Of a stretch of 47,055 nucleotides of DNA, positions 1 through 7,872 are shown piece by piece. A program made the position numbers and the translations under genes. Source of the DNA: Rhodospirillales bacterium (lineage in GTDB: Bacteria; Pseudomonadota; Alphaproteobacteria; UBA8366; JADFVY01); the NCBI GenBank assembly GCA_020356105.1, contig CP070634.1:2044329-2091383 (forward strand). Direction: 5' to 3'. The notes under the pieces were generated by a model, which saw only the letters and a list, made by a program, of their open reading frames with translations, ran no database searches and was not told the DNA's origin. Numbering within the stretch: the stretch's first letter is position 1; each line of letters opens with the position of its first letter.

Positions 1-2
1 AT

Positions 3-275
3 GCCGACCTGTCCTACCGGGAATGGGAGATCCTCGGCGATGGCAGCGATCTAGACCCGTCCTGGCGCGCCGTCATAATGCGCCACCCGGACCGACTGAT
101 GGTCGGCAGCGATACCTGGGTCAACGCGCAATGGGACGACTACGACGGCCTGATCGCGCAGAACCGGCGCTGGCTCGCGAAGCTGCCCCGCGATATCGCC
201 GAGCGCATCGCCTATCAGAACGCCGCCCGCCTGTTCGGCCGGGATGTTTCCGGCAAGCTCATCGGCACGCGGTAA
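3..275 (+). CDS. Amidohydrolase family protein, C-terminal fragment
   Basis: The reading frame is open from the left edge and ends in TAA at 273-275, so the 5' part lies outside the window. The visible 90 residues contain the pattern RHPDRLMVGSDTWVN (about residues 26-40), which resembles the 'R(L)MxGSD' segment near the end of amidohydrolase-2 TIM barrels. In that family its Asp contributes to the metal site. The closing AARLFG segment matches the usual 'NAxRLF' end of the fold. The family hydrolyses or decarboxylates cyclic and carboxylated substrates, but the substrate cannot be read from this tail. The next gene, lysK, begins about 100 bases downstream on the same strand. Confidence 0.65.
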   Translation, partial: ADLSYREWEILGDGSDLDPSWRAVIMRHPDRLMVGSDTWVNAQWDDYDGLIAQNRRWLAKLPRDIAERIAYQNAARLFGRDVSGKLIGTR

Positions 276-376
276 GGGGCCGCCCTCCGATTGCCGTCTT
301 CGCGGGACGTTGACGCGCCGGGGCGCAAAGCCTAGGTTGCCGCCCGTTTTCCATCATCCTGTATGGCACGGCACCG

Positions 377-1993
377 ATGACCGATACCCGCGACCTTGCA
401 TTGAACGCCCGTGCCTGGCCCTTCGAGGAGGCGCGCAAGCTCCTGGAGCGCACCGGCGGTACGGCGCCGGAGAAGGGCTACGTGCTGTTCGAGACCGGCT
501 ACGGCCCCTCCGGCCTGCCGCATATCGGCACCTTCGGCGAGGTTGCGCGCACCTCCATGGTGCGCCACGCCTTTGCCGCGATGAGCGACATCCCGACCCG
601 GCTGTTCGCCTTCTCCGACGACATGGATGGCCTGCGCAAGGTACCCGACAACGTGCCGAATCAGGATATGCTAGCGCAGCACCTGCACAAGCCGCTGACC
701 CGCGTGCCCGACCCGTTCGGCACCCATGAGAGCTTCGGCCACCACAACAACGCGCGGCTGCGCGCCTTACTCGATGAATTCGGCTTCGACTACGAGTTCA
801 AGAGCGCGACAGAGTGCTATGCCTCCGGCGAATTCGATGCGGCGTTGCTGGCCGTCCTCCAGCATTACGAGGCGGTCAGGAACGCCGTCCTGCCGACCCT
901 GGGGGCGGAGCGACGGGCGACCTACAGCCCGTTCCTTCCCGTCTGCCGGAAGACCGGCCACGTCCTCCAGGTGCCGGTCGACGAGGTGCGGCCGCAGGAC
1001 GGCATGATCGTCTACACCGACCCGAACGATGGCGAACGGATGGAGACGCTCGTCACGGGCGGCGCCTGCAAGCTGCAGTGGAAGGCCGACTGGGCGATGC
1101 GCTGGCATGCGCTCGGCGTCGATTACGAGATGTCGGGCAAGGATTTGATCGATTCGGTGAAATTGTCCTCGAAGATCTGCCGGATCCTCGGCAGCCGCCC
1201 GCCGGAAGGATTCAACTACGAGCTGTTCCTCGACGAGAAGGGCGAGAAGATCTCCAAGTCCAAGGGCAACGGCCTGTCGGTCGAGGAGTGGCTCGCCTAT
1301 GCGCCGCCAGACAGCCTCGCGCTGTTCATGTACCAGAAGCCGCGCGCCGCCAAGCGCCTCTATTTCGACGTCATCCCGCGGGCCGTCGACGACTGGCTGA
1401 CGTTCCTCGGCAAATACGAGGTGGAGGACGAGGCGAAGCGCCTCGAGAATCCGGCCTGGCACATCCATTCCGGTGCGCCGCCGCGCGAGGAGGCGCATCT
1501 CTCGTTCAATATCCTGCTCAATCTCGCCGGCGTGGTGAACGCCGACGACAAGGCGGTGCTGTGGGGCTTCATTACCCGCTATGCGCCGAAGGCGAGTCCC
1601 AGGACCGACCCGATCCTCGATTCCCTGGCCGGCTACGCGATCCGCTACTACCAGGACTTCGTCAAGCCGAGCAAGAAGTACCGCGCCCCGGACGCGACCG
1701 AGCGCGCGGCCCTGGATGACCTCGTCGTGGAGCTGGAGAAGCTGCCCAAGGACGCAAGCGCGGAGGACATCCAGACGCAAGTCTACGAGGTCGGAAAGCG
1801 GCACGACTTCGAGAGCCTGCGGCACTGGTTCAAGGCCTGCTACGAGGTCCTGCTCGGCCAGGACCAGGGACCGCGCCTCGGCAGCTTCATCGCCCTCTAC
1901 GGAATCGACGAGACGATCGCGCTGATCCGCCGGGCGCTGGCGGGGGAAGACCTGGCGGCGTCGGGCTCGGCGGGCGCAACCTCCTCAAGCTGA
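377..1993 (+). CDS. lysK: Lysyl-tRNA synthetase, class I
   Basis: This 538-residue protein charges tRNA-Lys with lysine in the cytoplasm. It is the class I (archaeal-type) enzyme, not the common bacterial class II form. The HIGH-type signature is HIGT at residues 49-52 after GYGPSGLP, and the KMSKS-type loop is KISKSKGNG near residue 290; both belong to the Rossmann catalytic core. The C-terminal helical region should be the anticodon-binding cage. The length fits the family (about 510-540). The ATG at 377 lies about 100 bases after the preceding stop. Class I LysRS is known from several alphaproteobacterial lineages, so it is a useful taxonomic marker. No class II lysS is visible here. Confidence 0.95.
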   Translation: MTDTRDLALNARAWPFEEARKLLERTGGTAPEKGYVLFETGYGPSGLPHIGTFGEVARTSMVRHAFAAMSDIPTRLFAFSDDMDGLRKVPDNVPNQDMLAQHLHKPLTRVPDPFGTHESFGHHNNARLRALLDEFGFDYEFKSATECYASGEFDAALLAVLQHYEAVRNAVLPTLGAERRATYSPFLPVCRKTGHVLQVPVDEVRPQDGMIVYTDPNDGERMETLVTGGACKLQWKADWAMRWHALGVDYEMSGKDLIDSVKLSSKICRILGSRPPEGFNYELFLDEKGEKISKSKGNGLSVEEWLAYAPPDSLALFMYQKPRAAKRLYFDVIPRAVDDWLTFLGKYEVEDEAKRLENPAWHIHSGAPPREEAHLSFNILLNLAGVVNADDKAVLWGFITRYAPKASPRTDPILDSLAGYAIRYYQDFVKPSKKYRAPDATERAALDDLVVELEKLPKDASAEDIQTQVYEVGKRHDFESLRHWFKACYEVLLGQDQGPRLGSFIALYGIDETIALIRRALAGEDLAASGSAGATSSS

Positions 1994-2046
1994 GGATACC
2001 GAGGGCGGCATCTGTTTCTGTTTCGGGCTGGAACCGGATGGCGTCG

Positions 2047-2090
2047 CCTCATCCTGAGGAGGCGCGTCAGCGCCGTCTCGAAGGGTGAGG
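2047..2090. repeat. 44-bp imperfect palindrome, alphaproteobacterial REP-like element
   Basis: The element starts CCTCATCCT and ends AGGGTGAGG; these outer arms pair with one G-T wobble. An inner GGCGC/GCGCC stem closes on a GTCA loop. Closely similar palindromes (CCTCATCCTGAGGAG... ...CTCGAAGG.TGAGG) are dispersed in many alphaproteobacterial genomes, from general recall. It sits in the 228-base gap between lysK and the ferritin-like gene, where it could fold in the lysK 3' untranslated region. I saw no second copy in this window. Confidence 0.65.
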
Positions 2091-2221
2091 CTGCGCGGTA
2101 TTGCCGGTGGCGGACTTGGGCAAGTCACGCTGGTTCGTCTCCACTACCCTCTGGCCAAGCGGCGGCTGCCGCCATATGTTCTGCTGCAGTCCCGGTCCAC
2201 GCACGAAAAGGAGGCATCAGG

Positions 2222-2515
2222 ATGGCCAGCGAGACGCTGCACGCCCCGCGCGACAGGCTCAGCAAGAAGACGATCAGCATGCATCAGGCGATCGCGTCGC
2301 TGATGGAGGAGCTGGAGGCGGTTGACTGGTACCGCCAGCGCGCCGACGATTGCGAGGACGAGGCGCTCAAGGAGATCCTGCTGCACAACATGCGCGAGGA
2401 GATGGAGCACGCGGCGATGGTGCTCGAATGGATCCGCCGCAACGATGAGGATTTCGCGCACGAGCTGAAAGGCAATCTGTTCAAAGACGGCCCGATCACA
2501 GGCCATCACGGCTGA
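2222..2515 (+). CDS. Encapsulated-ferritin (EncFtn)-like iron oxidase, without encapsulin neighbour
   Basis: This small 97-residue two-helix protein resembles the EncFtn ferritins, which oxidise Fe(II) inside encapsulin nanocompartments and assemble as dimers forming a ring. The expected ferroxidase residues are present: E30 in MEELEAVDWY, then E60 and H63 in REEMEHAAM, followed by the conserved EWIRRND helix at 69-75. W36 and Y37 next to the metal site are also kept. A good start with GGAGG-like bases lies upstream (AAAGGAGGCATCAGG before ATG 2222). The protein stops at GPITGHHG. The family members I recall carry a longer tail ending in an encapsulin-loading peptide, which is absent here. 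No encapsulin gene flanks it. A GNAT gene follows after 19 bases. Confidence 0.85.
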   Translation: MASETLHAPRDRLSKKTISMHQAIASLMEELEAVDWYRQRADDCEDEALKEILLHNMREEMEHAAMVLEWIRRNDEDFAHELKGNLFKDGPITGHHG

Positions 2516-2534
2516 ACGGCCGCGTGGACCGTTC

Positions 2535-3038
2535 GTGACGGGAAGGCCGTGCATCCGGTCCCTCGCGGCCGCCGATCATGCCTGGGCGCTTGAGCTCAAC
2601 AACGCAGCGGTGCCACATGTCAGCGCGCTCGACGCGGAGTCGCTCGCCGCGCTCATGCGGATGGCGGGGCTCGCCGCAAAGGCGGAGCTCGACGGCGCGC
2701 CGGCCGGCCTGCTGATCGCGCTGGAGCCGGGGACCGCCTATGGCAGCGCCAATTACCGCTGGTTCTGCGACCGCTACCCCGCCTTCGTCTATATCGACCG
2801 GGTGATCGCCGATCCCGCCAGCCGTGGCCGCGGCGTCGGCCGCGCGCTCTATGCCCACGCCGTCGAATTCGCCCGTGCGCGTGCGCCGTTGCTCACCTGC
2901 GAGGTCAACGAGGCACCGCCCAACCCGGCCTCGATGCGCTTCCACGAACGGTTCGGCTTTCGGCCCCTCGGTCGCCAGCGGACAGAGGGCGGCGCCAAGC
3001 GCGTGGTCCTGCTGGGGCTCGGTCTGGCAGAAACTTAG
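2535..3038 (+). CDS. GNAT family N-acetyltransferase
   Basis: This 167-residue single-domain acetyltransferase transfers an acetyl group from acetyl-CoA to an unknown amine. The acetyl-CoA motif A is visible as VIADPASRGRGVGRALY (about residues 90-106), with the R-G-R-G-V-G pyrophosphate loop. The C-terminal part has PNPASMRFHERFGFRPLG, the usual 'N..a..fYek.GF' segment. A GTG at 2535 is the proposed start; no strong ribosome binding site precedes it. It begins 19 bases after the ferritin-like gene and is probably cotranscribed with it. The substrate cannot be inferred. Confidence 0.85.
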   Translation: MTGRPCIRSLAAADHAWALELNNAAVPHVSALDAESLAALMRMAGLAAKAELDGAPAGLLIALEPGTAYGSANYRWFCDRYPAFVYIDRVIADPASRGRGVGRALYAHAVEFARARAPLLTCEVNEAPPNPASMRFHERFGFRPLGRQRTEGGAKRVVLLGLGLAET

Positions 3039-3044
3039 CGCGTG

Positions 3045-3195
3045 GCCCTGTCCCTTGTCGTGTTCCGTGCGGCGCAGCGTGGGATCGTCCGGCAGGACCG
3101 ATTCCAGTGCCGTCCGCGATCGGCCGCGCGACGATATGCCTGTCGAGAAAGCCGGTCCCGCCGAACACAGTGATCCAGCGCTCGGCGATCTCTCT
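3045..3195 (-). pseudogene. Remnant of an NAD(P)-binding SDR/epimerase-type gene
   Basis: On the minus strand, bases 3174 to 3147 encode ITVFGGTGF and the frame continues LDRHIVARPIADG. This is a clear match to the N-terminal Rossmann motif of atypical short-chain dehydrogenases ('VTVFGGTGFLGRHIVRxL'). The glycine normally following GTGFL is Asp here, the similarity fades after about 25 residues, and no full-length domain continues in any frame before the GNAT gene. I read this as a decayed fragment between the GNAT gene and arfB. The boundaries are approximate. Confidence 0.45.
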
Positions 3196-3259
3196 CCCCG
3201 TTCCGCCGTGCTGCGATCGTAGCATCGAAACGGTGCGCCGGTTTGGATAAACTCGCCGC

Positions 3260-3682
3260 ATGATCGTCATCACCGACACCATCGCCATCCCCGAGGACGA
3301 GATCGAGGAGCGTTTCATCCGCGCCCCCGGGCCTGGCGGGCAGCGCGTCAACAAGGTGGAGACGGCTGTGCAGCTCCGCTTCGATGCGCAGCGCAGCTCC
3401 AGCCTGCCGCCGCAAGTGTTCGCGCGATTGCGGCGCCTCGCCGGACGGCGCATGACGCGCGACGGGGTGATCGTCATTGCGGCCAACCGGCACCGCAGCC
3501 AGGAGCGTAACCGGCAGGACGCCCGCGCGCGGCTGGTCGAATTGATCCGCGCCGCGACGGTGACGCCGAAACGCCGACGGCCGACGCGGCCGAGCCTCGC
3601 CTCACGGCGCGTGAGACTGGAAGCCAAGAAGCGGCGGGGCGCGCTGAAGAAGACGCGCGGCCGCGTGGACCGGCCCGACTGA
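3260..3682 (+). CDS. arfB: Ribosome-rescue peptidyl-tRNA hydrolase ArfB
   Basis: This 140-residue protein is a release-factor-like hydrolase that frees peptides from ribosomes stalled without a stop codon. The catalytic GGQ motif is at residues 26-28 within RAPGPGGQRVNKVETAVQLRFD, the classical domain 3 signature of class I release factors. The domain is followed by a Lys/Arg-rich tail from about residue 103 (KRRRPTRPSLASRR and KKRRG) that in ArfB enters the empty mRNA channel. There is no codon-recognition domain, and the length agrees with ArfB (about 140). The gene follows a decayed SDR fragment and appears to be its own unit. Confidence 0.93.
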   Translation: MIVITDTIAIPEDEIEERFIRAPGPGGQRVNKVETAVQLRFDAQRSSSLPPQVFARLRRLAGRRMTRDGVIVIAANRHRSQERNRQDARARLVELIRAATVTPKRRRPTRPSLASRRVRLEAKKRRGALKKTRGRVDRPD

Positions 3683-3775
3683 ACCGGCGGTTCGCAGCCG
3701 GACCACTTCTTTCGGCAACCACGCCGGCCTAGATTATGCGCGATGCGAACGTCATGACACCTTCGGGAGGGTCCG

Positions 3776-4288
3776 GTGACCATACCATCGCGCATCCTGT
3801 GGGGCTCGATGCTGGCCGGTATCGCGGGCCTTGTCGCCTTCATGGCGGTGTTGTCCGCCCTGCGCGAAGCGGACGATCCCGACCAGCCCTATGTCGAGTT
3901 CGCAGGCGGCGGCTTCGTCTTCAACTATAATGTGGCAGTCGCCTATTACGGTTTCGTCGTCCGCGTCGTGCGCCGGGTGCCGCCGGGCACGATCCTTGAG
4001 GCCGAATTCGAGGACCCGGCCGGCGGGCCGCCGTATATCGTGCGCGGCGTCGCCGGCGTCTACGCGCGGCAGTTCCGGTTCGAGTCACCCCCGGTCAAGG
4101 GCGTGAAAGCAAACAGCGACTACCGTGTCGAGCTGCGCCTGATCGATCCCGAGGATGGCCGGCTGATCGCCGCCTATAACCACAGCTTCCGCTCCGAGCT
4201 CGATCAGGATGTGCTGCCGACGGCGCCGACCACCATCGGCCCCGGTTACCGGCCGAACCCCGACAGCAGCCTCACCGCGCCGCCCTAG
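3776..4288 (+). CDS. Conserved hypothetical protein with N-terminal membrane anchor
   Basis: I do not recognise a named family in this 170-residue protein. The first 30 residues hold one hydrophobic helix (ILWGSMLAGIAGLVAFMAVLS), so it is probably anchored in the inner membrane with the rest in the periplasm. The body is beta-rich (FVFNYNVAVAYYGFVVRVVRRVP, YRVELRLIDPEDGRLIAAYNHSF) and ends in a Pro-rich tail. The start is GTG at 3776, with GGGAGG a few bases upstream at about 3765-3770. It converges on the HAD gene at 4322, with a hairpin between them. Confidence 0.7.
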   Translation: MTIPSRILWGSMLAGIAGLVAFMAVLSALREADDPDQPYVEFAGGGFVFNYNVAVAYYGFVVRVVRRVPPGTILEAEFEDPAGGPPYIVRGVAGVYARQFRFESPPVKGVKANSDYRVELRLIDPEDGRLIAAYNHSFRSELDQDVLPTAPTTIGPGYRPNPDSSLTAPP

Positions 4289-4291
4289 CCT

Positions 4292-4308
4292 GCGGTCGCT
4301 GCGACCGC
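4292..4308. terminator. GC hairpin in a convergent gap
   Basis: GCGGTCG (4292-4298) and CGACCGC (4302-4308) are perfect complements around a CTG loop. The hairpin sits in the 33-base gap between the convergent genes ending at 4288 (+) and 4322 (-). There is no T-tract on either side, so it is at best a weak bidirectional terminator or a transcript-end stabiliser. Confidence 0.45.
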
Positions 4309-4321
4309 CGCCCTGACGGCC

Positions 4322-5191
4322 CTACCAGCGGAAGGTCGGAATGACATGGTCGGGTCGCTGGCCGATCGCGGCGAACAGCGCTTCGAGGCGCTCGTCGGAC
4401 GGCGTTTCGCCCCGGACGATCCCCAGATCGGGCGCGTGGATGCCGCCGGCGACGAACAGCGAGTCGATGCCCGCCGCCCGGGCGCCGGCGATGTCGTGGT
4501 GCAGCGAGTCGCCGATGCCGAGGGGGTAGCGCGCCTCGGGATAGAGCGCGCGGCAGATCTCGTAGACCGAGACGTCGGGCTTACCTTGCCAGCGCACGGT
4601 GCCGCCGATCTCCTCGTAGCGGCGCGCGACGGCGCCGGGACAGATCACGAGGTCGCCCTCGGGTGTCACGCTGACAAAGTCGGGATTGGCGCAGACCATC
4701 GGCAGGTTGCGCGCCCGCGCCGCCTGCAGCATCGGCTCGTAATGGTCGAGCGTCTCGCGGTTGGTGCCGGCCATCAGCACGAACTCGGCGTCGGCGACAT
4801 CATCGACCGTCTCCAGCTCGACGCCGCCGCGGGTCAGGCCGCGGTCGTCGCCCCAGCTGATCAACAGACAACGCCGCCCGAGCCCGGCATAGAACGGATC
4901 GCTACGCTCACGCAACGCCCTCCAGGTCAGCTCGCCCGAGGTGATCAGCCGGTCGTAGAGGTCGCGCGGGATGCCGATCGAGTCCATCTTTTCCATCCCG
5001 ACATGCGCCCGCCGTGCCGAGTTGGAGAGGATCACGATCGGCCGGCCGAGCGCGCGCAGATGGCGCAGGGCCGCGACGGCGCCGGGATAGGGCGTCACTC
5101 CGTCATGCAGCACGCCCCACTGATCGACGAGGAACAGGTCGTAGGCGTCGGCGATCTCGGACAGGCCGGAAAGCATGCCGCCGCTTAGCAT
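4322..5191 (-). CDS. HAD superfamily hydrolase, subfamily IIA (TIGR01459-type), copy 1
   Basis: This 289-residue phosphatase-like protein starts at the ATG at 5191; the frame upstream is low-complexity and unlikely to be translated. HAD motif I reads FLVDQWGVLHDG, with nucleophile D23; the usual second Asp of DxD is a Trp. Motif II is ILSNSAR, and motif III/IV lies in GKPDVSVYE and LGIGDSLHHDIAGARAAGIDS. A cap domain of IIA type lies between them. The family includes NagD-like and pyridoxal-phosphate-type phosphatases, but the substrate is unknown. It is the last gene of a probable minus-strand operon and a tandem paralogue of the gene just upstream (5235-6107). Confidence 0.88.
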   Translation of the reverse strand: MLSGGMLSGLSEIADAYDLFLVDQWGVLHDGVTPYPGAVAALRHLRALGRPIVILSNSARRAHVGMEKMDSIGIPRDLYDRLITSGELTWRALRERSDPFYAGLGRRCLLISWGDDRGLTRGGVELETVDDVADAEFVLMAGTNRETLDHYEPMLQAARARNLPMVCANPDFVSVTPEGDLVICPGAVARRYEEIGGTVRWQGKPDVSVYEICRALYPEARYPLGIGDSLHHDIAGARAAGIDSLFVAGGIHAPDLGIVRGETPSDERLEALFAAIGQRPDHVIPTFRW

Positions 5192-5234
5192 ACGAGCGGG
5201 CGGCAGGCAAAGCGCGAATGGTGGTGGGACGCCG

Positions 5235-6107
5235 CTACCAGGTGAACGCACCGCAGGCGAAGGTCGGCATCGCCCCGGCCAGCGTCGCCTCGTGCCTGAT
5301 GCGGGCGGCGTCGGGGACGCCGGTGGTATCGCACAGATCGTCGCGGTGGATGCCATGCGTGACCAGCAGCGAGTCGAGCCCGGCGCCGTTCGCGCCCCTT
5401 ATGTCGGTGCGGAAGGAGTCTCCGACCGCAAGGATCCGGCGCCTGTCGATGCCGGGCATCAGGGCGAGGCTCGATCCGTAGACCGACGGGTGCGGCTTGC
5501 CGTGCCAGCGCACGAAACCGCCGAGTTCGGCATAGCGCTCGGCCATCGTGCCGGCGCAGATCTCGACCCTGCCGAGCCGGTGCACCACGAGGTCCGGGTT
5601 GGCACAGATCATCGGCACCTGCCGCGCTATGGCGGCGGCCAGCATCGGCTCGTAGTCGGCGATCGAGTGGCCGGGGTCGAGCGGCCCGAGATCGAGGATG
5701 AAATCGGCCTCGGCGGCGCTGTCGACCTCCGCGAGGTCGAGCCCGTCCAGCATCGGCCGGTCGCTGTCGGGCCCGAGGAAGAAGACGCGCCGGCCGAGCG
5801 CCCGGTACCATGCGTCTTCGCCCGGATCGCGCAGCAATTGCCAGGCCTCCTCGCCGGACGACATCACGCCGTCATAGCTGTCCTCCGGAATCCCTGCGGC
5901 GGCGATCCGGGCGGCGACAGCCGCGGCCCGGCGCGGCCCGTTCGAAAGGATCACGAGCCGGGCGCCGCCGGCACGCAGTCGGGCCATGGTGTCGCGCGCA
6001 TGCGGGAAAACCGTTCCACCGTCGTACAGCACGCCCCACAGATCGAGTATGAAGCCGTCATAGGCGTCCGCCAACCGGCCGACACCGTCGATTGTCCTGA
6101 CCTCCAT
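5235..6107 (-). CDS. HAD superfamily hydrolase, subfamily IIA (TIGR01459-type), copy 2
   Basis: This 290-residue paralogue of the downstream gene is proposed to start at ATG 6107, where the family's N-terminus (GVGRLADAYDGFILDLWGVLYDG) begins. The nucleophile is D22, again in a DxW context. Other shared blocks are VILSNGPRRA, ICANPDLVV, GGFVRWHGKPHPSVYGSS and ILAVGDSFRTDIRGANGAGLDSLLV. It lies 17 bases after the TipF-like gene and 43 bases before copy 1, so the three are probably cotranscribed. The two copies align along their whole length and look like an old tandem duplication, since they differ at many positions. Confidence 0.88.
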   Translation of the reverse strand: MEVRTIDGVGRLADAYDGFILDLWGVLYDGGTVFPHARDTMARLRAGGARLVILSNGPRRAAAVAARIAAAGIPEDSYDGVMSSGEEAWQLLRDPGEDAWYRALGRRVFFLGPDSDRPMLDGLDLAEVDSAAEADFILDLGPLDPGHSIADYEPMLAAAIARQVPMICANPDLVVHRLGRVEICAGTMAERYAELGGFVRWHGKPHPSVYGSSLALMPGIDRRRILAVGDSFRTDIRGANGAGLDSLLVTHGIHRDDLCDTTGVPDAARIRHEATLAGAMPTFACGAFTW

Positions 6108-6124
6108 GGGAGAGTGGCGGCGCG

Positions 6125-7780
6125 TTAGGCGGTGCGCTGCATCAGGGCGGGCTGGCCGAACAGAGATCCCTGGCCGTAGCCGATATCGAAGGCGATTAGT
6201 TCGACGAGGCTGAGATCGGTCTCGACGTTCTCGACGATCACGTCGATGCCGATGCCCTTCAGCTCGCGCGCGAGGCCGCGGACCGACTCCGGATCGTCGG
6301 CAGTGTTGGCCTGAACCCGCATGAACTTCGAGCCGACCTTGACGAAGCGGAAGCCGAACCCGACCAGCGACTCGAAGTCGATCTCGAGATCCGTGATTCC
6401 GTCGATCGAGAACCGGCAACCGGTTTCCTGGACCTCAACCAGGTCCTGAACCGCCTGCTCGCCGTATTCCATCAGCGCCGATTGTGGGCATTCGAGGACC
6501 AGCCGCTGGGCCAGCGCCGGGTTGGCCTGCAGGTGCCGGATCAGGCCGGCGAAGAAGCCCCGGTCGGCGAGAGTTTCGGCGGCGACGTTGTAGAAGCAGG
6601 CGCCGCCGTCGAGGCCGGCGGCGTCGACCGCCGCGATGCGGTCGAGGCAGCGGGCGAGGAGCGCGTTCTCGATGGACCGCATCAACTCTTCACGCCCGGT
6701 GGGGTCGAGGTTGGGATCGACCGCCAACGGCGTCCCGTCGGCGCCGCGCAGGCCGCCGTGACATTCGTAATGCGCTGGTTTGCGCTCCGGCAGCGTGACG
6801 ATGGGCTCGAGGTAGAGATCGACCGCGTCTGCCTTCAGCGCTTCGACCACTGCCCGCAGCGTCACATCCGCATTTCCATCGCCGGCCGCCTGCGAGAGAT
6901 GCGCGTCGATCTCCTGCAGCGTTGCGTTGACCAGGTCGGAGCCCGTGGCCGCTAGCGCCGCCGGCGGCGCCATCACCGGCTGTTCAAGCGGCGTAGGCTC
7001 GTCGGGCGCGGGCTCTGCTGCCGGCGGCTCCGGCGCCGGCGGGGGGGCCGGCTGCTCCATCGGCGGCTGCTCCATGACCGGCTGTTCCATCACCGCCTGT
7101 TCCGGCGGCGGCTGTGCGGGCATCCGCTCCGGCACCAGATCCGGATGCACCGCTGCGGTCTGTTGCGGCGGTTGTGGCACGGGCTCCGCCGGGCGTGACG
7201 CAAGCGCGTCCATCGTCCCCTGCATCTGCTGCAGCATCGCCTGGACCTGTTCGAACTGCTGCTGCTGCTCCGCCAACTGCTGCTGCATGGCCATGAACTC
7301 GCTGTGCAGCTGATTGCCGGCGTTCTGGATGATCTCGATGTCGCTGGCGGTCTGCTGTGCCGCAGCCTGGAGTTGCTCGACCGTCTGTGCAAGGCCGTTG
7401 GCGCTACCGCCCTGACTCTTGAACGCTTCGAATTCCTCCGCCGTCTTCTGGGCCAGTTCCTGAATTTGCTGGACTTGCTGGGCCGCCGTGTTGGCCCCGC
7501 GGGCATCGGCGGTGGCCTTGCCCACGTCCTTCTGGATACCGTCGATGCCGCGCTCGATCTGCTCGACCTTGTCACGCAGTCCGACGACGCCCTTAAGGAC
7601 CCGCTTGAACCCGTCGCGACGCAGGATGAATTCGTGTGACAGCGCGCCAAGCATGACGATCACCGCCCCGGTGATCATGCCGATGAAGAACTGCCCCGAA
7701 GCCAGCCAGCTGGCAATCATGCCGACGAACCCGGCCGCAACATAGGCCGCCACCAGGATCAAGTGAATCCGTTTATCCAT
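6125..7780 (-). CDS. Membrane protein with coiled coil and degenerate EAL domain, TipF-like
   Basis: The 551-residue protein starts with two transmembrane helices (about residues 5-24 and 30-50). A long Gln/Glu-rich coiled coil follows (about 65-195), then a Pro/Glu/Met-rich linker (about 195-270) and a C-terminal EAL-like domain (about 305-551). This order matches TipF, a c-di-GMP-binding flagellar assembly factor described in Caulobacter. The EAL signature is ECH in HYECHGGLR, and the metal-binding 'DDFG' loop is reduced to SIDGITDLEIDFESL, so phosphodiesterase activity is unlikely. VIVENVE and GQGSLFGQPA mark the barrel's end. It lies between pyrD and the HAD pair on the same strand. The flagellar role is inferred only from architecture. 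Confidence 0.8.
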   Translation of the reverse strand: MDKRIHLILVAAYVAAGFVGMIASWLASGQFFIGMITGAVIVMLGALSHEFILRRDGFKRVLKGVVGLRDKVEQIERGIDGIQKDVGKATADARGANTAAQQVQQIQELAQKTAEEFEAFKSQGGSANGLAQTVEQLQAAAQQTASDIEIIQNAGNQLHSEFMAMQQQLAEQQQQFEQVQAMLQQMQGTMDALASRPAEPVPQPPQQTAAVHPDLVPERMPAQPPPEQAVMEQPVMEQPPMEQPAPPPAPEPPAAEPAPDEPTPLEQPVMAPPAALAATGSDLVNATLQEIDAHLSQAAGDGNADVTLRAVVEALKADAVDLYLEPIVTLPERKPAHYECHGGLRGADGTPLAVDPNLDPTGREELMRSIENALLARCLDRIAAVDAAGLDGGACFYNVAAETLADRGFFAGLIRHLQANPALAQRLVLECPQSALMEYGEQAVQDLVEVQETGCRFSIDGITDLEIDFESLVGFGFRFVKVGSKFMRVQANTADDPESVRGLARELKGIGIDVIVENVETDLSLVELIAFDIGYGQGSLFGQPALMQRTA

Positions 7781-7872
7781 CGTGATTCGTCAATTTTCCC
7801 TGAACCGAAGACCCACCACCACCCGACGCAAAGTACGCTTGCAGGATTCGCAAGGCAAGCATACAGGTCGGT

